NCBI GenBank assembly: GCA_902783755.1
Contig: CACZSC010000284.1
Span: forward strand, 1-29,192
From: an uncultured Ruminococcus sp.
GTDB taxonomy: Bacteria > Bacillota > Clostridia > Oscillospirales > CAG-272
Reading direction: 5' to 3'
Length of the DNA stretch: 29,192 bases
Shown here: piece after piece, positions 1 through 7,909 of the stretch
How positions within the stretch are numbered: the stretch's first letter is position 1
How the letters are laid out: each line of letters starts with the position of its first letter
Position numbers and translations under genes: made by a program
The notes under the pieces: model-generated
What the model was told of the DNA's origin: nothing
The model's database searches: none
The model's input: only the letters and a program-made list of their open reading frames with translations

Positions 1-1182
1 GACATCACGGAGCCCACGCTTTCGGCGGTATCATATGATCCGACGAAGAAGCTGAGCGACATCGCCCTTTCGGGCGGATGGGAGTGGGTGGATCCCGACA
101 CGGTACCCACCGCATCCCAGAGCACCTACAGGGCAAAATACAGCGTGGACGATACCAACTTCAACTGGAGCGGAGTTCCCGGGTATGACTCCCAGAACCA
201 CTGCATCGTAAGGGACATCACGCTTGTGATCAACAAAGCTGAAGTGGCAGTCCCCGCAGTCCCGAGCAAGGCGTTCACCGGAACACCTCTGACCGCGGAC
301 GTGGCGACCAGCGATCTCTATACGATCACATCCAATCCGGGCGGAACAGCCGCCGGCGAATACAATGTGAACGTGAGACTGGTGGATCCCGACAACTACA
401 AGTGGGCTGACAACGGCGACACAGGAAGATCCCTGATATTCAGGATCGTCGCGTGGGGCGAGCCCGTATGGACATGGGTGCCCGCTCTGACCGCAGCCAC
501 CGCGAAATTCTCCAACACGGCTGACGACGGAGCTGACCGCACCGAGGACGCGACCGTGACATCCGCTCTCAACGGCAGCGGAAAGATCGAGTTCACGGCA
601 AAGGCAACGTTCCTCGGCACCGAGTACACCGATGTGAGACTTGCCGATCCCGTCAACGTGACATTCACTCTGGCTGAGGGCATCTCCTCAGTGAACATCT
701 ACTACAGCAATACGGCCACATCTCCCAGCGAGACCGGCGTGACAGCAGCTGTGGCAAGAGACGGCGCTACGGGATATCCCGCAACGGCCGGATCCGGACA
801 GGTTAAGTTCGCTGTGGTGCTTGAACCCGGGTACACGTTCAGCGGAACATCAGCGATCTCCGTCACGGGCACATACGGAGCTGTGAACGACCTCTCGACT
901 GCAAGCCAGAGACGCGTATACAGCATCACCGCCATAGGATCTGACCTCACGGTGGCACTGAGCGCGGTGAAGGCTCCCTACATCAAGGGAGACATCGACC
1001 TGGACGGCGATATCGACCTGGACGACGTGATCCTGCTCCTGAGACACAATCTGTTCCCGGATCTCTATCCGATAGATTACGCAGGAAGCCCGGACCTCAA
1101 CAGCGACGGCAGCTTCGATATCGGCGACGTGGTCCTGCTGCTGCAGCACTCACTGTTCCCGCAATATTATCCTCTTGATTGA
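1..1182 (+). CDS. Secreted protein with C-terminal dockerin (5'-truncated)
   Basis: The reading frame is open from base 1, so only the last 393 residues are seen; the start lies outside the window. The visible part has repetitive, Thr/Ala/Asp/Gly-rich beta-sandwich-like segments (for example a stretch around GTAAGEYNVNVRLVDPDNY), resembling bacterial Ig-like or MBG-type modules of large surface proteins. The last ~65 residues are a type I-like dockerin: two calcium-loop motifs, GDIDLDGDIDLDD and DLNSDGSFDIGD, each followed by a helix ending LLLRH or LLLQH. Each half is followed by an almost identical LFPxxYP(I/L)D tail, which is not part of the classic dockerin consensus. Dockerins bind cohesins on scaffoldins or cell surfaces, so this is probably an exported protein attached to a complex. 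No catalytic module is visible. A hairpin 37 bp downstream probably ends the transcript. Confidence 0.85.
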   Translation, partial: DITEPTLSAVSYDPTKKLSDIALSGGWEWVDPDTVPTASQSTYRAKYSVDDTNFNWSGVPGYDSQNHCIVRDITLVINKAEVAVPAVPSKAFTGTPLTADVATSDLYTITSNPGGTAAGEYNVNVRLVDPDNYKWADNGDTGRSLIFRIVAWGEPVWTWVPALTAATAKFSNTADDGADRTEDATVTSALNGSGKIEFTAKATFLGTEYTDVRLADPVNVTFTLAEGISSVNIYYSNTATSPSETGVTAAVARDGATGYPATAGSGQVKFAVVLEPGYTFSGTSAISVTGTYGAVNDLSTASQRRVYSITAIGSDLTVALSAVKAPYIKGDIDLDGDIDLDDVILLLRHNLFPDLYPIDYAGSPDLNSDGSFDIGDVVLLLQHSLFPQYYPLD

Positions 1183-1218
1183 CGGTAAGTCATAATATAA
1201 GAAGGTAAAAGAAAGGAT

Positions 1219-1251
1219 ACGGAGCATCCGGTTCATCTCCGGGTGCTCCGT
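1219..1251 (+). terminator. Strong hairpin after dockerin gene, just before the protease start
   Basis: A 13-bp stem with one G-T pair is formed by 1219-1231 (ACGGAGCATCCGG) and 1239-1251 (CCGGGTGCTCCGT) with a 7-nt loop. It is followed by ATATCTTATTTC, a weak T-rich tail rather than a clean T run. It could be the terminator of the dockerin gene. Because the protease ATG begins only 12 nt later, it could instead be a 5'-leader structure of that gene. Confidence 0.6.
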
Positions 1252-1263
1252 ATATCTTATTTC

Positions 1264-2670
1264 ATGAAACAGGCAATAAGGACCGCAGTATCCGTTCTGC
1301 TCGTCCTGGCGCTCCTTGTCCCGGTGTCCTCGGCTGAGGCCGTCGAGACCGGGGATACGCCGGTGATGATCGGATTCATAGACAGCGGCATCTCAACAAT
1401 CAACATATCACCGGACCGGGTGGCGGAAGGCGTCAACTTCGTCTTCCCGGAGAACGACACCAGCGACCGGATCGGCCATGGCACCGCCACGGCGGGTCTC
1501 GTACTGGGATCTGAAGCCCTCGGCATAGAAGGCGTATGCCCCGCTGCCGTGGCTCTGCCCCTCGTGGTCGTTGACCGCTATCCCTCGGGCGTCGTGAATA
1601 ACGGCGGCGCCGAGGCTCTCGTCAGGGCGATATATGAAGCTGTCGACAGGGGATGCCGGATCATAAACGCCAGTCTTTCGACCGGCGAGGACACTCAGGA
1701 GCTGCGTGACGCGGTGGCATACGCTGAGGAGAAAGGCGTTCTGATCGTGTCAGCTGCAGGCAACGACGGCAAAGAGGGAACGGCGGGATACCCCGCCTCC
1801 TACGGAACGGTGATATCGGTGGGGTCAGCGGAAAACTCACTTCCGGCCGACTTCTCCCAGGACGGAGCCGACGTGATCGTAAACAGCATAGATCTCACAG
1901 CCCCGGCCCACCGTTCGGGCTCAAAGCTCCAGACTGTGTCAGGCACCTCATACGCCTGCGCCCTGGTCTCGGGATTCTGTGCGAAGATACTGATGAATTA
2001 TCCGGATCTCTCGCCCTCGGCTCTGAGAAAAGCGGTGTACCGGCTGGCAAAAGACATCCTTGAGCCCGGATACGACAGCCGCAGCGGCTGGGGCGTCCTG
2101 CCCGATACCTTCGAAGTGCCCTGCCCTTTCCCTGACACAGGGGACGCCTGGTCCAGGGAAGGTATCTCGTACGCGTCTGAAAACGGGCTGATGCAGGGGA
2201 CCGGAGACGGACTGTTCGATCCGAGATCCCCTCTGACCCGGGCCATGCTCGTCACCATCCTGTGGCGCATGGAAGGCTCGCCGAAAATGTATACCATCTG
2301 TCACTTCGGGGACGTTCCCTCTGACAGCTGGTACCATGACGCCGTGAGATGGGCAGTCTCAAAGCAGCTGGTGAACGGCTACAGCAGGACAAGATTCGGT
2401 CCTGACGACAGTGTGAGCCGGGAGCAGGCCGCGGCGATCCTCATGCGGTACGCATCATATAAGGGACACGGCACGGCGGCGGAAGACCTTTCGGGGTCAT
2501 ACGACGATTCGGATCAGATAAGCGCATGGGCCAGAGAAGCCGTGAACGGGGCTCTCGGCATGGGCATCATCACCGGCACCGGCAGCCACACCCTTTCCCC
2601 GAAAGCTCCCCTGACAAGGGCTCAGGCGGCGACAGTCATAATGAGGCTGTCCACTGTTCTTTCGGAATAA
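1264..2670 (+). CDS. S8 subtilisin-like serine protease with three SLH repeats
   Basis: The 468-residue product starts with a signal peptide (MKQAIR, a hydrophobic core, then SSAEA at about residues 22-26). The peptidase S8 fold follows: Asp40 in FIDSGIS, His72 in GHGTATAG, oxyanion Asn167 in SAAGNDG and Ser229 in SGTSYACA. Mature sequence starts almost directly at the Asp motif, so no I9-type propeptide is present. The usual Pro after the GTSxAx motif is Ala. Three SLH repeats (from about residues 289, 348 and 413, with FGDVPSDSW and LTRAxxxTI-type motifs) should anchor the enzyme to secondary wall polymer. I chose the ATG at 1264 because the in-frame GTG at 1243 lies inside the hairpin, but there is no good Shine-Dalgarno sequence before either. 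It sits next to a dockerin protein, so surface-protein processing is a reasonable guess. Confidence 0.9.
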   Translation: MKQAIRTAVSVLLVLALLVPVSSAEAVETGDTPVMIGFIDSGISTINISPDRVAEGVNFVFPENDTSDRIGHGTATAGLVLGSEALGIEGVCPAAVALPLVVVDRYPSGVVNNGGAEALVRAIYEAVDRGCRIINASLSTGEDTQELRDAVAYAEEKGVLIVSAAGNDGKEGTAGYPASYGTVISVGSAENSLPADFSQDGADVIVNSIDLTAPAHRSGSKLQTVSGTSYACALVSGFCAKILMNYPDLSPSALRKAVYRLAKDILEPGYDSRSGWGVLPDTFEVPCPFPDTGDAWSREGISYASENGLMQGTGDGLFDPRSPLTRAMLVTILWRMEGSPKMYTICHFGDVPSDSWYHDAVRWAVSKQLVNGYSRTRFGPDDSVSREQAAAILMRYASYKGHGTAAEDLSGSYDDSDQISAWAREAVNGALGMGIITGTGSHTLSPKAPLTRAQAATVIMRLSTVLSE

Positions 2671-2692
2671 GATATTATCCATACGCAGACTG

Positions 2693-2716
2693 GCAGCACC
2701 ACGGTGCTGCTTTTTT
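2693..2716 (+). terminator. Rho-independent terminator after the S8 protease gene
   Basis: A perfect 8-bp stem, GCAGCACC / GGTGCTGC (2693-2700 and 2703-2710), has a 2-nt gap at its tip and is followed by six T. This is a textbook intrinsic terminator 23 bp after the protease stop codon. Confidence 0.93.
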
Positions 2717-2800
2717 GCTTTTCTCAGCCCGTCTGTCTGTTTTCACAAAAGAACCCGCCGCTGCCGGTGATATATCATTATTCGCAACAATCCGGCCGTA

Positions 2801-2829
2801 TTGATTTTGAAAGGCCTTGCTGATATAAT
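2801..2829 (+). promoter_or_regulatory. Sigma-A-type promoter of glyA
   Basis: TTGATT at 2801-2806 and TATAAT at 2824-2829 are separated by exactly 17 bp and lie 55 bp upstream of the glyA ATG. Confidence 0.8.
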
Positions 2830-2883
2830 ATATATAGGAAAATTTGTACATTGCAACTGCAGGTCAGCTGCCGGGGAGGCAAA

Positions 2884-4140
2884 ATGTCGAAATTCACCGT
2901 AAATGATATGATAGAGGAACTTCGGGTCCTGGATCCTGAGATCGGATCCGTGATCGCGGGCGAGCTAAACAGGCAGAAACGCGGCCTTGAGCTCATAGCT
3001 TCCGAGAACGTGGTATCCAAGGCAGTGCTGCTTGCGATGGGAAGCGTGCTCACCAACAAATACGCAGAAGGCTATCCCTCAAAACGCTACTACGGCGGAT
3101 GCGAAGTCGTAGACATGGCAGAGAACATAGCCATCGAGAGGGCAAAGAAGCTCTTCGGTGCGGACCATGTGAACGTCCAGCCCCACAGTGGAGCCCAGGC
3201 GAACACCGCGGTATACTTCGCCCTCCTGAACGTAGGCGACACAGTGATGGGCATGAATCTGGCCCACGGCGGACATCTCACCCACGGCAGTCCCGTTAAC
3301 ATCTCCGGAAAGAACTACAACTTCGTTCCCTACGGTGTGAACGATGAAGGCTTCATCGACTATGACCTGTTTGAAAAGACCGTCCGTGAATCAAGACCGA
3401 GACTGATCGTGGCAGGCGCTTCGGCCTACCCTAGGATCATAGATTTCGAGACCATGGGAAGGATAGCCCATGAGAACGGAGCCCTGTTCATGGTGGACAT
3501 GGCCCATATCGCGGGTCTGGTGGCAGCAGGGCTGCATCCGTCTCCCGTCCCCTATGCGGACATAGTGACGACGACCACCCACAAGACCCTGAGAGGACCT
3601 CGGGGCGGCATGATCATGTGCCGTGATGAATTTGCCAAGGCGATTGACAAGGCGATATTCCCGGGCACCCAGGGCGGTCCCCTGATGCACGTGATCGCGG
3701 CAAAAGCCGTGGCCTTCGGCGAAGCGCTGAGACCTGAGTTCAGGGAATATCAGAAGAAGATCGTGGAGAACGCAAAGACTCTCGCAGAAGGGCTTCTGAA
3801 CGAAGGCTTCAACCTGGTCTCCGGCGGAACGGACAATCATCTGATGCTCTGCGACCTGCGTCCCTTCGACGTTACGGGAAAGGACTTCGAGCACAGGCTC
3901 GACGAGGTGTATATCACCGTGAACAAGAACGCCATCCCGAACGATCCCCAGTCTCCGTTCATCACGAGCGGCGTGAGGATCGGTACGCCTGCCGTGACCA
4001 GCCGGGGCCTCGGGACAGAGGATATGAAGATCCTGGCGGGACTGATAGGCAGAGCCGCCCGCGATTTCGAAGACGAAAAGGAAAACATCCGCGCAGTTGT
4101 GACGGAGATCTGCGAAAGATACCCTCTCTACCGGGACTGA
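2884..4140 (+). CDS. glyA: Serine hydroxymethyltransferase
   Basis: This cytosolic PLP enzyme interconverts serine plus tetrahydrofolate with glycine plus 5,10-methylene-THF and so feeds one-carbon metabolism. The 418-residue length is normal for bacterial GlyA. Family motifs run in order: LELIASENVVS, TNKYAEGYPSKRYYGG, NVQPHSGAQAN, VDMAHIAGL, and TTTTHKTLRGPRGG, whose Lys234 forms the PLP Schiff base. GTQGGP and SGVRIGTPA follow. The frame stays open upstream to 2851, but the ATG at 2884 has GGGGAGG just before it and matches the normal family N-terminus, so I use it. It has its own promoter. There is no obvious terminator in the 65 bp to ireB, so read-through into the next genes is possible. 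SAM synthetase, another one-carbon gene, is also in this window. Confidence 0.98.
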   Translation: MSKFTVNDMIEELRVLDPEIGSVIAGELNRQKRGLELIASENVVSKAVLLAMGSVLTNKYAEGYPSKRYYGGCEVVDMAENIAIERAKKLFGADHVNVQPHSGAQANTAVYFALLNVGDTVMGMNLAHGGHLTHGSPVNISGKNYNFVPYGVNDEGFIDYDLFEKTVRESRPRLIVAGASAYPRIIDFETMGRIAHENGALFMVDMAHIAGLVAAGLHPSPVPYADIVTTTTHKTLRGPRGGMIMCRDEFAKAIDKAIFPGTQGGPLMHVIAAKAVAFGEALRPEFREYQKKIVENAKTLAEGLLNEGFNLVSGGTDNHLMLCDLRPFDVTGKDFEHRLDEVYITVNKNAIPNDPQSPFITSGVRIGTPAVTSRGLGTEDMKILAGLIGRAARDFEDEKENIRAVVTEICERYPLYRD

Positions 4141-4165
4141 GACGCTGCCGGTACATAACAGACCG

Positions 4166-4171
4166 TATAAT
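4166..4171 (+). promoter_or_regulatory. Possible -10 element before ireB
   Basis: TATAAT stands 35 bp before the ireB start. No acceptable -35 box is seen at 16-18 bp upstream, so this is a weak or activator-dependent promoter at best. The ireB operon could also be transcribed from glyA. Confidence 0.3.
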
Positions 4172-4205
4172 ATATCCACCCTGCAGATAAGAATAGGAGG
4201 ATGTC

Positions 4206-4481
4206 ATGATAAACAACAATAACAGAAACGGATCCATGGACAAGACCATCACCTTCTCCATCCGTGAAGACGAGCGTGACCGCGAGAGAAAGATGCTTCT
4301 CCGCGCCGTTTACGATGCTCTCAGCGAAAAGGGCTACAACCCCATCAACCAGCTGGTGGGATATATCCTCACCGAGGATCCCACGTACATCACCAACCAC
4401 AACAACGCCCGCGGCATCATCCGCAGGATAGACCGTGACGACCTCATGGCTGCTCTTCTGAAGGAGTATCTGCAGCTGTGA
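4206..4481 (+). CDS. ireB: IreB-family regulatory phosphoprotein (UPF0297)
   Basis: The 91-residue protein has the family core: an N-terminal TITFSI segment, YDALSEKGYNPINQLVGYILTEDPTYIT, and RGIIRRIDRDDLMAALLKEYL. In Enterococcus faecalis, IreB is a small dimer phosphorylated on N-terminal threonines by the PASTA-domain kinase IreK and influences cephalosporin tolerance. Thr14 and Thr16 here are the likely equivalents, which is an inference from position. The start is supported by AGGAGG five bases upstream; an internal ATG at residue 11 would give a more standard length but has only a weak ribosome site. In many Firmicutes this gene sits with alaS, ruvX and a DUF1292 gene. Here it heads an overlapping cluster with an aldo/keto reductase, ribF and a D,D-carboxypeptidase gene. 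Its TGA overlaps the next start in a GTGA. Confidence 0.93.
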   Translation: MINNNNRNGSMDKTITFSIREDERDRERKMLLRAVYDALSEKGYNPINQLVGYILTEDPTYITNHNNARGIIRRIDRDDLMAALLKEYLQL

Positions 4482-5539
4482 CGAAACGTCCCGAACGCGT
4501 GATCCTTTCCGGGAGGCTCCCTGCCGTGAGCAGGCTGGCTCTCGGTTCCCTCACGGTCTCTCCCCTTCAGGCCGCCCTGCCTGAGAAGGAGGCCGCAGAG
4601 GTAATCGCATATGCATTCAGCTGCGGTATCAACTTCATTGATACCGCACAGTATTATTCAAATTACGGCCTTATACGCCGGGCCCTGAAGCTTACATCCG
4701 ATCCCGAGGGCATCGTGATCTCGACGAAGACCTATGCCTATTCGAAAAATCTGGCCGAGGAAGCCGTCGAGGAAGCCAGGCGGGAACTCGACCGGGACGT
4801 GATCGACATATTCCTTCTGCACGAGCAGGAGAGCTACGAGACAATGAAGGGCCATGCCGAAGCCTACGAGTACCTGCTAGAGTGCAGGGAAAAAGGCATC
4901 ATAAGGGCCGTGGGGGCCTCCACCCACCACGTGAGCCTCGTGAAAGGGCTCATAAGGCTGAAAAACGAAGGCATTCCAGTGGACATATGCCACCCTTTAT
5001 ATAATATGAAGGGTTTCGGCATCGCCGACGGAGGGGAGAAGGAAATGGCCGAAGCCCTGTCGGAACTCCACTCCATGGGCACCGGTATTTTCGGCATGAA
5101 GGCTCTGGCGGGGGGACACCTCAGCATCTCCCCGGAGGAAGCTCTGGGATTCGTGCTTGAAAAGCCCTTCATAGACGCCGTTGCCGTGGGGATGCAGTCC
5201 AGGGAGGAGATCGATGCCAACGTCCGTTTCTTCAGGAACGGCAGGTTCTCGAAGACTGACAGGAAAAAGCTCCAGAACAAAAAGCGCGTCCTTCACATCG
5301 AGGATTTCTGCATAGGGTGCGGAGCCTGCGTCAGGCGCTGCGCCTCCGGAGCCCTCAGACTTACGGAAACGGACGAAATAAACCCTGCCGCATACGGGGA
5401 TTTCACGTCTGACTTCACGCTCCCCGTATCATCCGTCGGGGACGGAAAGGTATACCGTGCGGAGGCGGATGACGGAAAGTGCGTCCGCTGCGGATACTGC
5501 ACAAGAGTGTGCCCTGTCTTTGCACTGAAAATTTACTGA
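4478..5539 (+). CDS. Aldo/keto reductase fused to a 2[4Fe-4S] ferredoxin domain
   Basis: The 353-residue protein begins at a GTG that overlaps the ireB stop by 4 nt, with AAGGAG 11 bases upstream. Residues ~10-265 form an aldo/keto reductase barrel: Asp55 and Tyr60 in NFIDTAQYYSN, Lys84 in ISTKTY and His115 in FLLHEQES fit the catalytic tetrad. Residues ~272-353 form a bacterial-type ferredoxin domain with two CxxCxxCxxxC clusters, at Cys278 (CIGCGACVRRC) and Cys335 (CVRCGYCTRVCP). Such fusions are common in anaerobes and suggest electron exchange with ferredoxin-type carriers, but the substrate cannot be read from the sequence. The stop codon overlaps the proposed ribF start (TGATG), so this gene is probably translationally coupled on both sides. 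Acts in the cytoplasm. Confidence 0.93.
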   Translation: MTKRPERVILSGRLPAVSRLALGSLTVSPLQAALPEKEAAEVIAYAFSCGINFIDTAQYYSNYGLIRRALKLTSDPEGIVISTKTYAYSKNLAEEAVEEARRELDRDVIDIFLLHEQESYETMKGHAEAYEYLLECREKGIIRAVGASTHHVSLVKGLIRLKNEGIPVDICHPLYNMKGFGIADGGEKEMAEALSELHSMGTGIFGMKALAGGHLSISPEEALGFVLEKPFIDAVAVGMQSREEIDANVRFFRNGRFSKTDRKKLQNKKRVLHIEDFCIGCGACVRRCASGALRLTETDEINPAAYGDFTSDFTLPVSSVGDGKVYRAEADDGKCVRCGYCTRVCPVFALKIY

Positions 5540-6489
5540 TGATTGGAAATACGATGCAGCATATAAATCTCAGACCTGAAAAACCGGCGGACATCAGAGG
5601 CCAGGTCGTCGTACTCGGGTATTTCGACGGGGTCCATACAGCCCACCGGCATCTTATCGAACTGGCCCGCGCCAGGGCGGACGAGTCGGGGACCGGCGTC
5701 ATGGTATGGACCTTCTCATATCTGTCAAAATCCGGGAAAGGCTCTCTCACCACCCGGGACGAGAAGACAGAACTCTTCCGGACGTACGGCGTGGATTCGG
5801 TGGTATTCGAGGACTTCTCCGACTTCCGCGATCTCGACGGGGAAACATTCTTCACCCGGTATATAGCGGACAGGCTCTCCCCGTCAGCCATCCTGTGCGG
5901 ATACAACTTCAGATTCGGCAGAGGCGCCGCATGGGGCGCATCCGAGCTCTCTTCCCTTTCTCAGGCATCATCCGTACCGTGCATCGTGGCGGACGAGTTC
6001 ACCATCGACGGCAAAACGGTCTCCTCGACTGCCATCAGGGACCTTCTCGCTGCAGGGGACACGGAAGCCGCGAACCGCATGCTCGGTTACGAATACTCCG
6101 TGACCTCGGAGATCGAGCACGGTAAAATGATCGGAAGGACCATGGGCATCCCCACCATAAACCAGACAGTGCCTGCGGACAAGTTCCGGCCGGCCTGCGG
6201 CGTATACGCCGTAAGATGCGGATTCCCTGAGACCGGTGAGACATATGACGGTGTCGCCAATCTGGGGTACAGGCCCACATTGAGCCAGAACAGAAAGAAT
6301 ATAACTCTTGAGACCCACCTTTTCGGGTATTCCGGCGCCGCCTACGGCAGCGTCGTCAGGACCTCTTTTTTGAAAAAGATACGGGATGAGATCAGGTTCC
6401 CTGACAAAACGTCCCTTTCGGAGCAGATAAGGAAAGACGAGGAAACAGCTTTCCGGTATTTTAAGGATTTTGCAGATGAGAAAAACTAG
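5539..6489 (+). CDS. ribF: Bifunctional riboflavin kinase / FMN adenylyltransferase
   Basis: RibF phosphorylates riboflavin to FMN and adenylates FMN to FAD. The N-terminal nucleotidyltransferase part shows GYFDGVHTAHRHL (His33 and His36), GYNFRFGRGA and SSTAIRDLLAAGD. The C-terminal flavokinase part shows GRTMGIPTINQ, in place of the usual GxxxGFPTAN, then GVYAV, GVANLGYRPT and a FLKKIRDEIRF segment. The 316-residue length is typical. The frame is open back to 5479, inside the upstream gene; I chose the ATG at 5539 because it forms a TGATG overlap with the previous stop, though the ATG at 5554 with GGAA five bases upstream is an alternative. Together with ribU further downstream it gives the cell uptake and activation of riboflavin. 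No riboswitch precedes this copy. Confidence 0.96.
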   Translation: MIGNTMQHINLRPEKPADIRGQVVVLGYFDGVHTAHRHLIELARARADESGTGVMVWTFSYLSKSGKGSLTTRDEKTELFRTYGVDSVVFEDFSDFRDLDGETFFTRYIADRLSPSAILCGYNFRFGRGAAWGASELSSLSQASSVPCIVADEFTIDGKTVSSTAIRDLLAAGDTEAANRMLGYEYSVTSEIEHGKMIGRTMGIPTINQTVPADKFRPACGVYAVRCGFPETGETYDGVANLGYRPTLSQNRKNITLETHLFGYSGAAYGSVVRTSFLKKIRDEIRFPDKTSLSEQIRKDEETAFRYFKDFADEKN

Positions 6490-7810
6490 CTTTTCGAGGA
6501 TCGTATCACTGATCATGCTCATGATACTGACGGTACTGCCTCTGTCATCGTATGTCTCGGCTGACGAGGAGCCGATCCCGGACGAGCCGAGCGTGGAAAG
6601 ATGCCAGTCGGCGTACCTGTTCAATGTTGAGAATGACCGGGTCCTTTTCAAATACAATCCCACTGAACAGGTCTATCCCGCCTCCACTGTGAAGCTGATG
6701 ACAGCCATAGTGGCGTTCGAGTACTTCGCGGACGATCTCGACTCGAAGATCACCGTGACCCGGGACATGCTGGACGAGGTATCCGGAAACCGGATCGGAT
6801 TCTATGAGGGGGAAGTCGTCAGCGCCCGTCAGATGCTGAACTGCATGCTTGTGAACTCGGCCAACGACGCGGCCATAATCCTCGCCCACGGAGTGGCCGG
6901 GAGCACTTCCGCCTTCGTGCGGATGATGAACGACAAGGCCGCCTGGATAGGCGCGTACGAGACCACCTACACCAACCCCACGGGCCTGCATGACGACCTT
7001 ATGGTGACTACCGCCCAGGATACGGCGGTGATTGCAAAGTACGCCTATTCCATCCCGGGGTTCATCGAGATCACATCCACGTCCAAATATGTCATGGATT
7101 CCACCAACCGCAGCGACTACCGCAGCATCTACAACAGGAACTGCATGATCTCGAAATACTACAACGTGAACTACTACTATCCCGACGCCATCGGAATGAA
7201 CGCCGGCGCCACGACTCAGGGCGGGTACGCCATATGCGCGGCAGCCAGAAACGACGCCTCGAACCTCACGTATATCGCAGTGGTCCTGGGAGCCGAAGGC
7301 GAGGATGAACAGTACTACAACTATATCAACGCCATAAACATGCTGGACTGGGCCTTCAAGGCCTACACGTACGCCCAGGTCCTCTCCTCCTCGAGAGTCA
7401 TCTGCGAGCTTCCGGTGAACCTTTCCTCCACTCTGGACTACGTTACCCTGGTTCCCGAGAAAAGCATAACCTCCTATCTTCCGGCGAACGCAGACCTTTC
7501 AGAAGACATACAGTACAGCTACAACACATATACCGATTCCCTGGATGCGCCGGTGGAGGCCGGCGACGTGGTGGGCACCATAACGGTGATGTACAAGGAT
7601 GAGATCCTGGGCTCCTGCGCCCTCATCACCACTTCCAGCATAGCGAGAAGCGAGTTCCTGAACATCCTCTCAAACATCCGTGAGTTCACCAAGAGCCGCT
7701 TCTTCATCGCGACCGTCATATCCATCGCGGTCCTGGCGGTGGCGTACATACTGTTCAAGGCCCGTCAGAGAGAAAAAAAGCTCCGCCGGATCGGCGGAGG
7801 AAGAATATAA
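6476..7810 (+). CDS. D-alanyl-D-alanine carboxypeptidase-like protein (S11 / DacF type)
   Basis: The 444-residue protein has a signal peptide (MRKTSFSR, a hydrophobic core, SSYVSADEE) and the low-molecular-weight penicillin-binding-protein motifs SxxK (Ser70-Lys73 in PASTVKLMTA) and SxN (Ser128-Asn130 in VNSANDAA). The third motif, normally KTG, aligns to Asn242-Ala243-Gly244 in GMNAGATTQGG, so Lys and Thr are both replaced. A C-terminal beta-rich part and a membrane anchor (about residues 405-430, followed by KARQREKKLRR) match the family. Such enzymes trim the terminal D-Ala of peptidoglycan stem peptides outside the membrane. The NAG variant makes activity uncertain. The ATG at 6476 has AAGGA eight bases upstream and overlaps the ribF end by 14 nt, so it is the last gene of the ireB cluster. 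Confidence 0.92.
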   Translation: MRKTSFSRIVSLIMLMILTVLPLSSYVSADEEPIPDEPSVERCQSAYLFNVENDRVLFKYNPTEQVYPASTVKLMTAIVAFEYFADDLDSKITVTRDMLDEVSGNRIGFYEGEVVSARQMLNCMLVNSANDAAIILAHGVAGSTSAFVRMMNDKAAWIGAYETTYTNPTGLHDDLMVTTAQDTAVIAKYAYSIPGFIEITSTSKYVMDSTNRSDYRSIYNRNCMISKYYNVNYYYPDAIGMNAGATTQGGYAICAAARNDASNLTYIAVVLGAEGEDEQYYNYINAINMLDWAFKAYTYAQVLSSSRVICELPVNLSSTLDYVTLVPEKSITSYLPANADLSEDIQYSYNTYTDSLDAPVEAGDVVGTITVMYKDEILGSCALITTSSIARSEFLNILSNIREFTKSRFFIATVISIAVLAVAYILFKARQREKKLRRIGGGRI

Positions 7811-7827
7811 GCCGTTTCGCAATCGGC

Positions 7828-7857
7828 TTGACATGTCCGCAAGCCGTATGCTATAAT
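7828..7857 (+). promoter_or_regulatory. Sigma-A-type promoter of the DUF1508 gene
   Basis: TTGACA (7828-7833) and TATAAT (7852-7857) match consensus in all positions with an 18-bp spacer, giving a start point about 45 bp before the DUF1508 ATG. Confidence 0.85.
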
Positions 7858-7909
7858 CTGAATCGGAGAACAGCTCATCCTACTATATATTTTTATTCGG
7901 AGGCATACA

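Noticed and set aside
1243..1263. GTG start seven codons upstream of the S8 protease ATG
   Set aside because: It lies inside the right arm of the hairpin, lacks a ribosome site and would put non-signal residues before a good signal peptide.
7780..7799. CTCCGCCG..CGGCGGAG hairpin at the end of the D,D-carboxypeptidase gene
   Set aside because: It is inside the coding region and no T run follows, so I do not call it a terminator.
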